64,000 nt of DNA from Phalacrocorax aristotelis. Its lineage: Eukaryota; Chordata; Aves; Suliformes; Phalacrocoracidae. Where the stretch lies: the NCBI RefSeq assembly GCF_949628215.1, contig NW_027441230.1, forward strand, positions 62,001-126,000, written 5' to 3'. The notes below the pieces were generated by a model, which worked only from the letters and a program-made list of their open reading frames with translations, was not told where the DNA came from and searched no databases. Within the stretch, counting starts at the first letter, position 1; the number at the start of each line of letters is the position of its first letter. A program made the translations under genes and the position numbers. Below, in pieces: positions 46,389 to 57,923 of this stretch.

Positions 46389-47153
46389 CTACAGGCAATA
46401 AATAAGTAGTAAGTTAAAGAAGTCATATCACATTTTCAACCTACAGTTTTTGACTAAAAAAGACAGAACACACAAGCGAGCACCAAAATCACAGGCCAGC
46501 CTCCAACTTTGAAAGCAGCCAATCCTCCTTCTGCCTTTGCTAAAAGAGACCGAAGACACAGGAGTCAACTCCTTCTTGTCCCAAGCGCCATTTCAAGTTT
46601 ACAGCTGAGGTCGCATCCAGAACATGTAGTGTCAGCTGAGGTTCACTATAAAGAAAAAACCCCAATTCTCAAAGGGAATGGGTGTTTAAACATGTCACGT
46701 GAGCATGCGTAAGGCAATTAAGGCTGACAATAGAATTTATAACCCATCCAAATGATGAACTATTTCCAAGGTGTATTTTTTCCTCAAACAATCAGTAACA
46801 AGTTCAAAACATGCAGGCTGTGCCTTTACTGTAAAATCAAGCATTCCCGTGTTGGTGCTTTAGGAGTTACTTGTTTAAAATCCCAAGTATTTCAAGCTGT
46901 GGGCACGAGCAACTCCTTCACTCAGAGGCTTAGTGCTGTTTCTGAGAAACACCCCGGAAAGAAACTGTTGGCATCATTCTACACGACGTAGTTGGAAAAA
47001 AACGTCAAACCTCCATTTCAGCAGCAGAACTTCAGCATCTGCTGTCACTGAACCGGCACGGCTTGGTATTGATGAAGCACTGACAGAACCACGGCTAAGC
47101 AGGTGTTCATAGGAGCCACTTACTGCTACAAGTGCAGGACAGTTTATGCTTAC

Positions 47154-47249
47154 CTGAGCCCTCGGGCAGGAGACGGGACCAACAGAACCAGAGGACCACT
47201 CGAGCATACAAAGCTGTGAGGCTGGTTTCTGCCAGCTTCTTTGTCAAGT
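47154..47249 (-). CDS. AHCTF1: AHCTF1-like exon E15, copy 2
   Basis: Identical coding sequence to copy 1 (VVLWFCWSRLLPEG). The intron just upstream differs by substitutions and a short deletion (47260-47320). Confidence 0.92.
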
Positions 47250-48036
47250 CTGCAAAACAGGTAACAAAAGCTTAAGAGGACTGTTGGTATGCAATTTCTT
47301 TTGCTTTGTTTTGTTTTTTAATAAAACTCCCCTCATTGCACTAAATAGACAGTAGAAAAATAACACGGTAGAAATCTTTGCCTCTGCATTTTTTTCACTC
47401 CGTAACACATCCTTATCTGAAGAAAAAACCCACAATCACAAGCAACCCCTACAAAGAAGCAGATTCACTAACAGTTACATAAAAAAAGGAAAGCCTGAAC
47501 TGTTAAATCCACTCATGGATAAGACATCTGTTTTTCACAGAGCAGAGATTTTTACTCTAGCAAAGGGATATTCTCTTTCCTCCTCAATATGCCAGGAACA
47601 ATTGGTAATAGAAACAGCTACAGAAATTCATGCAACTCACTTCACATGTCACTCATTCGTGCTTCCTTTCCTTTTTTAGTAATGTCCAATCCAATATTTG
47701 CATGCAATTACGCACTGCTAGCTGACAATCAAAGGGAGTATTTGTCACAGTGCCACATCCCGCTGCTGTAATTTCAAGCCGGGTGCGTGCACAGCTCCTT
47801 GCTGAACACAGCCTCCCCACCCACTCGCACCAGCCCCACAACAAACTCTTGCCCTGAACTCAACGCGCGTTAAGTGGCAGCCCCAACCCCTCCCATTTAA
47901 GCCCCTTCTCCCCGCTACATCTGACTTGCTGCCCATCAGCAAAACCAACAGCAGCTCCTCTTTCCACAATTACAGCCCCAGCATCATCCCAAATCTTAAT
48001 AAAACATACCACCGAGTTAGAAATACTGTGACAAAC

Positions 48037-48177
48037 CTTCTCCAGCCAGCTCGTGGGCTGCTGTTAGAAAGCAGTTTAAGACTCTGCTAAGGTTGCTCAA
48101 AAGCAACTGGCGGCGCTGAAGAGCCTGTAACCTCTGCGGGTCAGCGGAGCTGCAGGAGCCGTCAAACAGCACAACAC
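48037..48177 (-). CDS. AHCTF1: AHCTF1-like exon E14, copy 2
   Basis: One Thr-to-Ala change from copy 1 after FDGSCS. Same borders and phases. Confidence 0.88.
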
Positions 48178-48339
48178 CTTTTCAAGAGCAAGTATGAAAG
48201 CGTCAGCCTGCAGAGCAAGTTCAGAGTCGCAAAGCGCACTTCCAGATCTGCGGGCAAGACCATCTACCAGCAGATCACTGAATGAGCTCAGCTGGAAAGA
48301 ATGACTCTAGGTTTGCAGCATGGCTGCACTAGTACTCAC

Positions 48340-48429
48340 AGATTTGGTCAAATGCGCCTTTTGTATAGATCACTCTGCTCCGTGTCCAGTCAAGGGCAAA
48401 CTCTACATTAGCAGCAGAACTTGGCTGCT
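48340..48429 (-). CDS. AHCTF1: AHCTF1-like exon E13, copy 2
   Basis: This copy has a good pyrimidine tract (ttctctcttttt) before AG dinucleotides. The in-phase choice starts at 48429; using the earlier AG would shift the frame. The ELYS-like WTW motif reads WTR here and the following Lys is Arg. Confidence 0.85.
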
Positions 48430-48516
48430 CTCTAAAAAGAGAGAACAACAAAGAAATGAATCAAGAATTCCAAACTAAAAAAATATGCAACACAAAAACC
48501 ACATAAGAAGTGTTAC

Positions 48517-48607
48517 CTTTAGATGTCCAAAGCTTAATGCAGCCGCTCAGAAGCCCTACAGAACCTGTCTGGGCAGCAGCTGACAAGACCGCCTCTAACT
48601 GCTCCTC
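48517..48607 (-). CDS. AHCTF1: AHCTF1-like exon E12, copy 2
   Basis: Identical to copy 1 (EEQLEAVLSAA). E11 is missing here too. Confidence 0.9.
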
Positions 48608-49243
48608 CTAAACGTAGCAGACAAAAGAAAAGGAGAATCCCACCTGCTTTCAACATCCCAACCACCAACAGTAAATGCTTGTTTCTAACTGTGCCCTCAC
48701 TCGGGCATCACAGGCTGGGCTGCTTGTTGCTGGGAGGAGCACAGGAAACTTTCCCTCTGACATGACAACTTACCAAAGGCTAATTCTAACCTCCTGCACG
48801 GAACCTCATGCTTTGAGGAACTGACGGGGGGAAGGTTGTTCTGAGGGAACGATGCTTCCTTTTCTCCAGTCTGCCCTCCTTTTCCCAGCTCATCAGGGAT
48901 CAAAACCCAAACTCAGGACCACGCAGGCAGTTGCACTCATTGATGAGAGAGAAGGAACAGCTTTCCCCGACTTTCTCGTCCTGCTCCTAGAGCAGCGCTG
49001 CCTTCCTTTCTAGACATTCAGGCCCTGATCGTGCTTCAACGGGAGGCAACGGTGGGTTTACACGCCCAAGAGGGGACCTCAGACATCACCATTTGCATAA
49101 AACTGGCAGGGTACAATTGCAGTTACGCGTGTGGATGGGCAGGAGGAGCATGAAATGGCCTCTGACGCTAAAAGCGGCGCCATGGAAAGCTTAGGAAAGG
49201 TCCATCTCTTGACATTCTCAATAAAGACACAGTAAAAGCTCAC

Positions 49244-49305
49244 CTCCTTCTGGAAGCCGCTGCATGTCATATGAACAACTCCAGAGCTCAGCAAGCACCT
49301 GCCAT
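49244..49305 (-). CDS. AHCTF1: AHCTF1-like exon E10, copy 2
   Basis: Identical to copy 1 (SSGVVHMTCSGFQKE). Same splice borders. Confidence 0.92.
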
Positions 49306-49779
49306 CTGCAGAGACAACGAACGCTGGACAACATTCCATACTCTCACCGTGATGGAAGCACCAGTTTACATTTCTGTCATAGCAGCCTCTGGAAAGGTAC
49401 AACTGAGTACCCGTTCTCCTCCTCAGAGCACTTACAACCTCTTTTAGAAAAGTGATGACCGAGTGTAGAAATTTTACCTCCGGGGCTATCGAGGTGCTGC
49501 GCTTTGAGCTTCAGCCCAGAGTCATTTCATCTGATCACCAGCACCACGTCACGGGCTGCGTTACAGAAGCACCCAACCCCCAGACCCAGCCGCCTGTCAG
49601 ACGGGTGTCACAACAGCACGCACTTGGTCAGTACAATGAGATCAGAGGTGGGTGGGTGGGGGGTTGGGGTTTTTCGGTTTGGTTGGGTTTTTGCGTGACA
49701 AACAGTGAACAGGAGAACCAATAAATGGCATTTGAGCTCGGTTTAAGCTTATCACTACTCAAAGCCGTGTAATACCTAC

Positions 49780-49961
49780 CAAAATTATAGGTGCTTGGAT
49801 GAAAACACAGCTCAGGTAGTGGGTAAGAAGGAGGAACTCTCCAGCTTAGGCTGCGCTCCTGCACCACAACATCCAGAAGGAGGTTTGGAGCAGTCGTGCT
49901 TGTCACAGCGTCCAGTGACCACAGTGCAAAATAGGGGCATCCCTGAAGGGATTCTTCTGGC
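49780..49961 (-). CDS. AHCTF1: AHCTF1-like exon E9, copy 2 (in frame)
   Basis: 182 bp, one base longer than copy 1, and open through FHPSTYNF into the donor TTTG|GTAGGT at phase 1. Copy 2 reads [10 protein letters not shown] where copy 1 has Cys in place of Tyr; ELYS has Tyr. This is the less damaged copy of the exon. Confidence 0.93.
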
Positions 49962-50048
49962 CTGAAAGAAAACAAGTGCAGAAGCTAAACGCCGACTTTC
50001 CAATGAATTATGGGGAGGGGTACTGAAAACAACTCCATCAAAACCAAC

Positions 50049-50181
50049 CTTAGTGAGCCTGGCATTTGAGCCTGATACCAGCAGTCAAAGTCAAATACAC
50101 CCAAATAAGTAGATGGTTTTCCCTGGCCATGTGTATTCACTTGCCAGCTGAAGACTGAGACACTGGTGTCAGGAGATATGA
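50049..50181 (-). CDS. AHCTF1: AHCTF1-like exon E8, copy 2
   Basis: Encodes [14 protein letters not shown], where Thr matches ELYS and copy 1 has Ser. One Arg-to-His change occurs before GQGKPS. The donor is AAG|GTTGG, weaker than in copy 1. The upstream intron carries the micro-inverted 22 bp (50201-50222). Confidence 0.93.
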
Positions 50182-50612
50182 CTGGAAAAGACAAGACATT
50201 GTTTCTTAGTGGAAGAAAATACAATCTCTCTGATATTTTTAAAACACCACTTTCTATTTTGGCTTCATTCTGTTACATCACTCAGGAAACACAACACTTC
50301 AGTAAGAATCATTTTAAACGTTTACACCATAGCAAACATCTCTGTGATAGGTTTCAGTCATACTGGCCCCTTTTTGAGTTCAGATTGTACCTGTCCTAAG
50401 CCAAATCAAGCACACAATTATTAGCTAATCAAGTTTTTCATACAGTAAGAGTTGATCAAGAGGTTTAGCAAAAAAAAAACCAAACAAATCCCCACAAGTT
50501 AGCCTACACAGATATGGAAGACTTTCAGGCTGTGGGTACGGAACAGCATTCATTGCTTGGACTCCAAAACCATTTCGTTTAGAGTCACCAAACAGGGACA
50601 TCAGGAACAAAC

Positions 50613-50763
50613 CTTCACCAACGCTGCCTTCTCTGGCTGCGTGGGTGGGAAAGGTTTCTACAGCCCGACAGCTGACTAACTTGGCCTTGCTGCCCTGCCC
50701 TCTCAAGGGAAAGGCTCCGCCCGTCAGATCCAACCTGTTCTTTCCAACACAGGATGCCAGACG
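50613..50763 (-). CDS. AHCTF1: AHCTF1-like exon E7, copy 2
   Basis: Two residue changes from copy 1 (KAKLV instead of KAKLL; VGE instead of VDE near the end). It is the last exon before the duplication breaks into array B, 89 bp further on. Confidence 0.93.
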
Positions 50764-50852
50764 CTGCGGAAAAAAATCACAGGAGAGAGAAGGGTCATTC
50801 TGAGATAAAAGCAGACATAACACGCGCATTGTTCTCTAGCTCTCCCAGGCGC

Positions 50853-53800
50853 TTAAAAGCCTTAAAAGTTGGATTTAGACCCCAAACATGAGCTTTGCGA
50901 CATACAAATGAGATTTTATAGTAAAAAGACAAGACAGGTTTGGACCCTAACAGTGAGGGTTTGGGACCTCTAAATGAGGCTTAATGCGTTAAAAGAAGGG
51001 TCTGGGCTCTAAAACTCACAGTTTGGAAAAGAAAATGATGGTTTGCGCATTCAAAGACCACATTCGATGCCAATACTAAAGGTTTGGGATATAAAAATGA
51101 GGCTTTGCGGGTGAAAAGAAGGGTTTGGACACTAAAAATGAGGTTTTGACACCTAAAAGTGAGGGTTTGGACTTTAAAGGAGACACTGAGCATTAAAACA
51201 GATGTCTGGACCCCTCTTGGCTGTTAAAAGTGAGGCTTTGAGCCTTAAACAAGGGCTTTGGACTCAAATGCACAGTTTAGAATGAAAAAATGAGGGTTTG
51301 AGCATTAGTAGAGTGGATTCGATGCTAAAAGGGAGGGTTTGGGACCTAAAAAGGAGGCACTGAGCATTAAAATTGAGGCTTTGGACCCTGAAAGTGAGGG
51401 TTTGAAACTAAAAGACAGATTTGGACCCTAAAAATGAGGGTTTCGAATCTAAAAATCAGGCTTTGCATGAGAAAATAGGGCTTTGGACATGAAAATGAGG
51501 TTTTAGTACATGAAAGTGAAGGTTTGGCACCTAAAAATGAGGCTTTTAGCCTTAAAATAGGGGTTTGGAACCCCAAAAATGCGGCTTTGAGCCTTAAACA
51601 AGGGCTTTGGACTCAAATGCACAGTTTAGAATGAAAAAATGACGGTTTGAGCATTAATAGAGTGGATTCGATGCTAAAAGGGAGGGTTTGGGGCCTTAAA
51701 AGAAGGCACTGAATATTAAAAGTGAGCTTTTGGCACCTGAAAGTGAGGCTGTGGGACCTAAAACTGAGGCTTTGCTGGTGAAAAGAGGGCTTTGGAGAAT
51801 AAAAATGAGGTTTTGGCACCTGAAAGTGAGGGTTTGGATGCCAAAAGTGACGGTTTGGGACTTTAAAAGTAGGCATTGAGCATTAAAAGAGGGGTTTGGA
51901 GCCTGAAAGTGAGGCTTTGGGTGGTAAAACTGAGGCTGTGAGCTTTAAAGCTGGGGTTTGAACCCTAAAAGTGAGGGCTTGGGACCTAAGAATGAGGGTT
52001 TGACCCTGAAAAAGACAGCTTTGGACCTGAAAAGTGGGGGTTTGGGACCTAAAAATGAGGCTTTATTCCTTAATAGGGGGGTTTGGGACCCTGAAAGTGA
52101 GAGTTTGGCAGCTAAAACTGAGGCTGTGAACCTAAAAGACAGCTTTGCACCCTGAAAGTGAGGGTTTGGCACCTAAAAATGAGGCTTTGAGCCTTAAAGC
52201 AACGGGTTTGGACTCTAAAACGCACGGTTTGGAACGGAAAAATGACGGTTTGAGCATTAATAGAGTGGATTCGATGCTAAAAGGGAGATTTTGGGACTTT
52301 AAAAGGAGGCACTGAGCATTAAAAGAGGGGTTTGGACCCTGAAAGTGAGGCTGTGGGACCTAAAACTGAGGCTTTGCTGGTGAAAAGAGGGCTTTGGAGA
52401 ATAAAAATGAGGTTTTGGCACCTGAAAGTGAGGGTTTGGATGCTAAAAGTGAGGGTTTGGGACTTTAAAAGGAGGCACTGAGCATTAAAAGAAGGGTTTG
52501 GAGCCTGAAAGTGAGGCTTTGGGTGGTAAAACTGAGGCTGTGAGCTTTAAAGCTGGGGTTTGAACCCTAAAAGTGAGGGCTTGGGACCTAAGAATGAGGG
52601 TTTGACCCTGAAAAAGACAGCTTTGGACCTGAAAAGTGGGGGTTTGGGACCTAAAAATGAGGCTTTATTCCTTAAAAGAGGTGTGTGGACCTTGAAAGTG
52701 AGGGTTTGGCACCTAAAAATGAGGCTTTGAGCCTTAAAAGAGGGGTTTGGAACCCCCAAAATGAGGGTTTGGGACTTAAAATAAGACTTTGAGCCTTAAA
52801 GGTGAGGGTTTGGGATCTAAAACTGAGGCTGTGAACCTAAAAGAGGGGTTTGGATGCTAAAAGTGAAACTTTGGAACGTATACTGAGGCTTTGAACCTAA
52901 AACACAGGTTTGGATGTGAAAGTGAGGGTTTGGCTGTTAAAAATGAGGCTTTGAGCCTTAAACAAGGGGTTTGGACTCAAATGCACAGTTTAGAATGAAA
53001 AAATGACGGTTTGAGCATTAATAGAGTGGATTCAATGCTAAAAGTGAGGGCTTGGGACCTAAGAATGAGGGTTTGAACCTAAAAAAGACAGGTTTGGACC
53101 TGAAAAGTGAGGGTTTGGGACCTAAAAATGAGGCTTTGAACCTAAAAGACAGCTTTGGACCCTGAAAGTGAGGCTGTGGGACCTAAAACTGAGGCTTTGC
53201 TGGTGAAATGAGGGCTTTGGAGAATAAAAATGAGGTTTTGGCACCTGAAAGTGAGGGTTTGGATGTTAAATGTGAGGGTTTGGGACTTTAAAAGGAGGCA
53301 CTGAGCATTAAAAGAGGGGTTTGGAGCCTGAAAGTGAGGCTTTGGGTGGTAAAACTGAGGCTGTGAGCTTTAAAGCTGGGGTTTGAACCCTAAAAGAGAG
53401 GGCTTGGGACCTAAGAATGAGGGTTTGAACCTAAGAAAGACAGGTTTGGACCCTGAAAGTGAGGGTTTGGAAGTTAAAAATGAGGCTTTGATCCTTACGG
53501 AAGGGATTTGGACTCTAAAACGCACGGTTTGGAACGGAAAAATGACGGTTTGAGCATTAATAGAGTGGATTTGATGGTAAAAGGGAGGGTTTGGGACCTT
53601 AAAAGGAGGCACAGAGCATTAAAAGTGAGGGTTTGGGACCTAAAATGAGCCTTTGAACCTGAAGGACAGCTCTGGAATGTAACAGTGAGGGATTGGGACC
53701 TCTAAATGAGGCACTGAATGTTAAAAGAAGGGTTTGGATGCCGAAAGTGAGGTTTTGGCTGTTAAAAATGAGGCTTTGAGCCTTAAAAGAGGGATTTGGA

Positions 53801-53866
53801 CCCTAAAAGTGAGGTTTACTGTCCTAACTATTAAGGCTTTGATGTTAAAATTGAGGTTTGGGGACT
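50853..53866 (+). repeat. Tandem repeat array B, G-rich half
   Basis: Same 20-21 bp monomer family as array A. It also has higher-order structure: a block containing agctttaaag recurs at 51941, 52543 and 53366, and a block beginning gaggctgtgggacctaaaac recurs at about 51747, 52347 and 53167. This gives periods near 600 and 820 bp. It starts directly at the end of the segmental duplication. Confidence 0.93.
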
Positions 53867-53879
53867 TTAAATTAATTCC

Positions 53880-55328
53880 TTTCCACACAAAGCCTCATTT
53901 TTATATGCCAAACCTTGACTCATAGGGTCCAAATCCCTCCTTCTTAGGGACAAAACCTCAATCTTAAAAGCAAAAGCCTCCCTTTTGTTGTCCAAACCCC
54001 TCTTTTAATGCTCAAAGCCTTATAGTCAGGACTGCAAACCACGCTTTTAGGGACCAAACACCTGTTTTAAAGCTCAAAGCCTCACTTTTAGGACCCAAAG
54101 CCCTCTTCTAACACTCAAAGCCTCATTTTTAACACCCAAAGCCACACTCCCAGCGTCCAGACCTTTCTTTAAATGCTCAGTGCTTCACTTTTAGGTCCCA
54201 AACACTCACTTTTAGCATTCAAATCCGGTCATTTACTTCTCAATCCATCATTTTTTTGCTCCAAACTCTGAGTTTCAGGGTTCAAACCCCTCTTTTAAGG
54301 CGAAAAGCCTCATTTAGAAGTCCCAACACTTCACTTTTAGGGTCTAAACCCCTCGTTTTAAGGGACAAACCCCAATTTTTAGGTCCCAAACCCTCACTTT
54401 TAGCATCGAATCCGGTCTTCTAATGCTCAAACTGTCATTTTTTTGTTCCATACTGTGCGTTTTAGAGTCTAAACGCCTTTATTAAGGCTCAAAGCCTCAT
54501 TTTTAAGAGCCAAACCCTCACTGCTAGGAGCCAAAACCCTCATTTAACAGTCAAAGCCTCATTTGTAACACCCAAAGACTCACTTTCAGCATCCAAACCC
54601 CTTTTTTAACACTCATTGCCTCCTTTTTAGGTCCCAAATGCTCACATATTTTGCCCCAAACCGTGAGTTTCAGGGTTCAAACCCCTCTTTTAAGGCTAAA
54701 AGCCTCAGCTTCAGGTTCCAAACCTTCACTTTCAGGGTACAAACCCCTACTTTTAAGGGACAAACCCTCATTTTTAGGCCCCAAACCCTCCCTTTAAAGC
54801 ACTGAAAACCTCACTTGTAACAGCAAAGCCTTAGAGTTAGGACTGCAAACCTCACTTTCAGGGTACAAATCCTTCTTTTAACGCTCAAAGGCTCAGTTTT
54901 TAGGTCCAAACCTTCACTTTCAAGGTGCAAACCCCACTTTTAAGGCACAAAGCCTCATTCAGAGGTCCCAAAGCCTCACTGTTAGGGTCCAAACCCCTCC
55001 TTTTCATGGACTAAATCTCATTTTTAAATTCCAAACCCTCCCTTTCGTTGTCCAAACCCCTCTTTTAACGCTCAAAGCCTCATTTCCAGGTCCCAAGGAC
55101 TCACTTTAAAGCACACAAACTCTTCTTTTAACAGCAAAGCCTTATAGTTAGGACTGCAAACCTCACTTTTAGGGTCCAAACCCCTCTTTTAACGCTCAAA
55201 GTCTCATTTGTAACAGCCAAACCCTCCCTTTCAGGGTACAAATCCCTCTTTTAACACTCAAAGCCTCAGTTTTCAGTTCCAAACCTTCACTTTCACGGTA
55301 CAAACCCCTCTTTTAAGGCACAAAGCCA
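53880..55328 (-). repeat. Tandem repeat array B, C-rich (inverted) half
   Basis: Reverse-complement monomers of the same family. The orientation flips at about 53867-53880 (ttaaattaattcctttcc). Part of it closely resembles the C-rich half of array A; a ctttccacacaaagcctcat-type stretch occurs near 34345 and near 53878. The two arrays therefore share ancestry beyond the monomer. Confidence 0.92.
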
Positions 55329-56363
55329 CAGAGCAACTGCTTGGTATGGGAGAGGAGGAAACCTTGGGGCTCAGGGGTTGGGTTATTTTTGCCCACCTCT
55401 GCGGGGAAAAAACAATGTGTAAAGAAAAGGATACCTTGCGATGCTCACTCCTCTGTGTTCCTGTGGTGTGAGACGTTGCTGTTGATGTAAAGCTCCCTGT
55501 TGTCGCTGTGGTGCATTTTGCAAGGAGGCCAAAGGACCGCCTGTATTCTACTTATGGGCTGTTCCGTCTGCACGAGAAAGGTGAAAAGATCCTTGCCGAT
55601 GTCCCACCGCCTCCTTCAGCGAAGACCCTGACCTCCTGAGTACGAGGCGGAGGGCGGCTGCTGCAAACACCACGTGGCATCGGGGGTGCTGGGGGACGCC
55701 GACCCCCCCCCGCAAGACCCCAAGGGGAACCAGGGCGGGGTGTCGGCAGCCCTCCCCACCTGGCTGCCCTCAGACACTTCCGAGGAGGGCTCTCCGGAGA
55801 CTGCAGAGGAGACTTCTGAGGTCAGGCCTGTGGCCAGGCCCCAGAAGGAGGCCCTGCAGCCCCTCCGGACAGTCCCCCGCTCAGCCCCCTGCAGCTCCCC
55901 GGCTGCACCCCCAGCGTCACCAGCCCCACACGGCCCAGCTGGCGGAGGAGCGCTGTCCTTCTGTACGTACCTGTAACTCTGGCTTCACACTTCCCGGGTA
56001 CGGGGTCGGCGGTGGGAGAGCTGCCGGCATCATGGCAGAGCTCCCCCCGCCCACGGGAGCCTCCAGCAGCTCATAGCGACAGGGCAACCCCCGGCGGCAG
56101 CGCTGGGCGCTGGGGTTAACGGGAGCCCTCCGCTCAGGGCCCAGCCCTGCTCCCAGGGAGCACGGCGGGGGTCTGGCAGCCACACCTTGCCTGTGCACAG
56201 AGCTGCCAGAGCCCCGAGGGAGCTGGGCCTGAGGGTTCCTGCCGGAGCCCCTGCAAATCCCAACCCCTCGCTCAGTTTCGAGGCATCACCAGAGGGACGC
56301 TTCTGTAAAACGTGTTCATCTGATTCGTGTCAATATGGAACAATGCTGGGGCCGCACGGTGAG
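55329..56363. other. Unassigned GC-rich sequence between array B and an LTR
   Basis: No known gene or repeat was recognised. A plus-strand frame at 55674-55976 and minus-strand frames at 55917-56263 are Pro/Ala/Ser-rich and look like chance frames in GC-rich DNA. Confidence 0.4.
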
Positions 56364-57112
56364 TGTGACCCTCTAACATTTGACCGGTCTGTTGGTGCTT
56401 GTGTAACCGGGGGCCGGTCAATTGACTTGGTAATGTCTGAATGGTTGGAATGTTGATTGGCGATTTGTTAATTGTTAAGAAAGAATTTTAGTTAGGAGTA
56501 GAAACTACTAACACCTGAGAATTTTAACAAGATAATAAATAATGCTTAGGCCAGACAAGAGGGCATTAGCAATGAGTGCTGCATTGGCAAGAAGCCTCCT
56601 AAAAGGATACAGTTCAGTAGAACTTCAAGGACTAACAGTGGAAACATCCTGCTACAGAGGAGAGTGCCGAGATAAGGGAAGACCACAAATCAGCCAGTAG
56701 TGATAACAGGGGACTTCTTGGCTCAGAAGGCGCTGAAGCATGGAAACTGGGGGAAGGGTAATTCCGGCAGGGGGAGAGTGCGACCACCGACCCAATTCAG
56801 GACCACAAAGACTTGCCCCCCCACACCCGTAAAGAGCATGCGAGCTAACTTACATGGCAAGCGTGGCTAATTGAACTACGGCTGACCAACGGCAAGTGGG
56901 ATGCTTATCACTGACCAGTGAGTGTAAACTTAGGCGTGTTTTTTACTAATTGTTATTAATTAAGTAACTGAATATAAACCCTGTAGTATTGTATGATGGG
57001 ATGCACGTTAGGTGGAAGGATCCCCCGTGCATCCAGCGCTGCTTGCTTGCCTCTATTCAATAAATTGTAAACTTTAATTGGAATTCCGTTTAAGGCTAAA
57101 TTAATTATCACA
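56364..57112 (+). mobile_element. Probable solitary ERV LTR
   Basis: The stretch starts TGTGACC and ends TTAATTATCACA, giving TG...CA borders and complementary TGTGA/TCACA ends. A TATA-like aatataaacc lies at 56971-56980, and AATAAA at 57059-57064 follows by about 80 bp, matching promoter then poly(A) order. No internal ERV sequence flanks it. I could not find a target-site duplication, so the borders are approximate. It is unrelated to the LTR at 35985-36530. Confidence 0.65.
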
Positions 57113-57640
57113 CTTCCCTCAGCGCCACCCCCGCGTACACCACTTGTTAGGGTGCAAACAGCATCCCCAAGCCTTCACATGCAGAGGTGTCTCAGAGCAC
57201 GGGAAGGGTTTAGCGCCACTCGAACACAGCATCGACCCCAAGCTCTGGGCTGAAGCCGCAGGTGACACCCAGGGGACCACTGAGGCGGGCGCCGAGGGTG
57301 CTCCCCACCCCTGGGGGTTCAGCTGTGCCCCAAGTGACAGCGTCAATACGTACTTCAGCCTAAAACGGGGAGAGCTGGGGACACTCTGTTTCTGCCGCTT
57401 CCCACCCCCGGGGCCAGCACGGGCTGCTCGCTCCCTCCTGCTCGCCCACCGCACCTGCCCCGACCAACTCGCTGAGGTGGTGCCCCAGAAATCGGTGCTT
57501 TTGGCTGTGAAAAAATATGAGCCAAACGAGTTACACCGAGAAACTGGTGTTTTACTGGGACTTTCTTGCAAACACAAGCAGTGCCCGCTGTGATTTACAG
57601 CTGTAACCAAAAGGGCTACGGAAGGAAGGCCCTCACCCCC
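57113..57640. other. Unassigned sequence
   Basis: A plus-strand frame (57144-57593) and an overlapping minus frame match no family I recognise. Nothing else was supported. Confidence 0.35.
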
Positions 57641-57888
57641 GGCCCCCACCGAGCCCATTCCTTCCCCCGGCCCGTTTGTGCAAACAGGCTTCAAACCCTT
57701 GCCTGAGCAGCGGGGACTTTCTGCCGGGTACGTGCGGTCCCGGAGGCGGGGGCGGGGAGGGGGCTCCCTGCCGCTGAAGGGCTTTGAAACAGCAGCAGGG
57801 GCTCCGGCAGCAGCCGCAGAGAGACGCGGCATTGAAAATACAACCCAAAGCAAGAGCCGACCCGCTTTTGCCCGACGTTTTGCCGCGC

Positions 57889-57923
<35 letters not shown>

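Larger units (their letters stand above)
40194..50763 (-). pseudogene. AHCTF1: AHCTF1/ELYS-like gene, copy 2 (exons E7-E10 and E12-E24)
   Basis: Seventeen exons match copy 1 at a near-constant offset. The E20 TGA is shared. E9 is in frame here, and E24 keeps RPKP, so copy 2 is closer to the ancestral state at those sites. It has its own changes: the E13 Trp in the WTW motif is Arg, and the E8 donor is GTTGG rather than GTAGG. No 5' exons or promoter remain, because array B begins 89 bp beyond E7. Expression as ELYS is therefore unlikely. Confidence 0.9.
36831..50852. repeat. Segmental duplication, copy 2 (partner 1-14061)
   Basis: This is the direct-orientation duplicate of 1-14061, about 99% identical overall but with clusters of differences (38520-38570, 46470-46500, 49400-49440, 49800-49820, 50200-50225). 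It lacks about 38 bp near 50818 that copy 1 has at about 13991-14028. It ends at 50852, immediately followed by array B, so the AHCTF1-like gene is cut 5' of E7. Confidence 0.95.

Noticed and set aside
36831..50852. Duplicate as a simple assembly haplotype artefact
   Set aside because: Flanking sequences differ completely at 14061/50852 and the copies have distinct lesions. It cannot be fully excluded without reads.
32867..55325. Open frames of 60-99 codons with PKPSFLGPKPSL-like repeats
   Set aside because: They are translations of the 20-21 bp satellite. The frame stays open only because the monomers lack stops in one phase on one strand.
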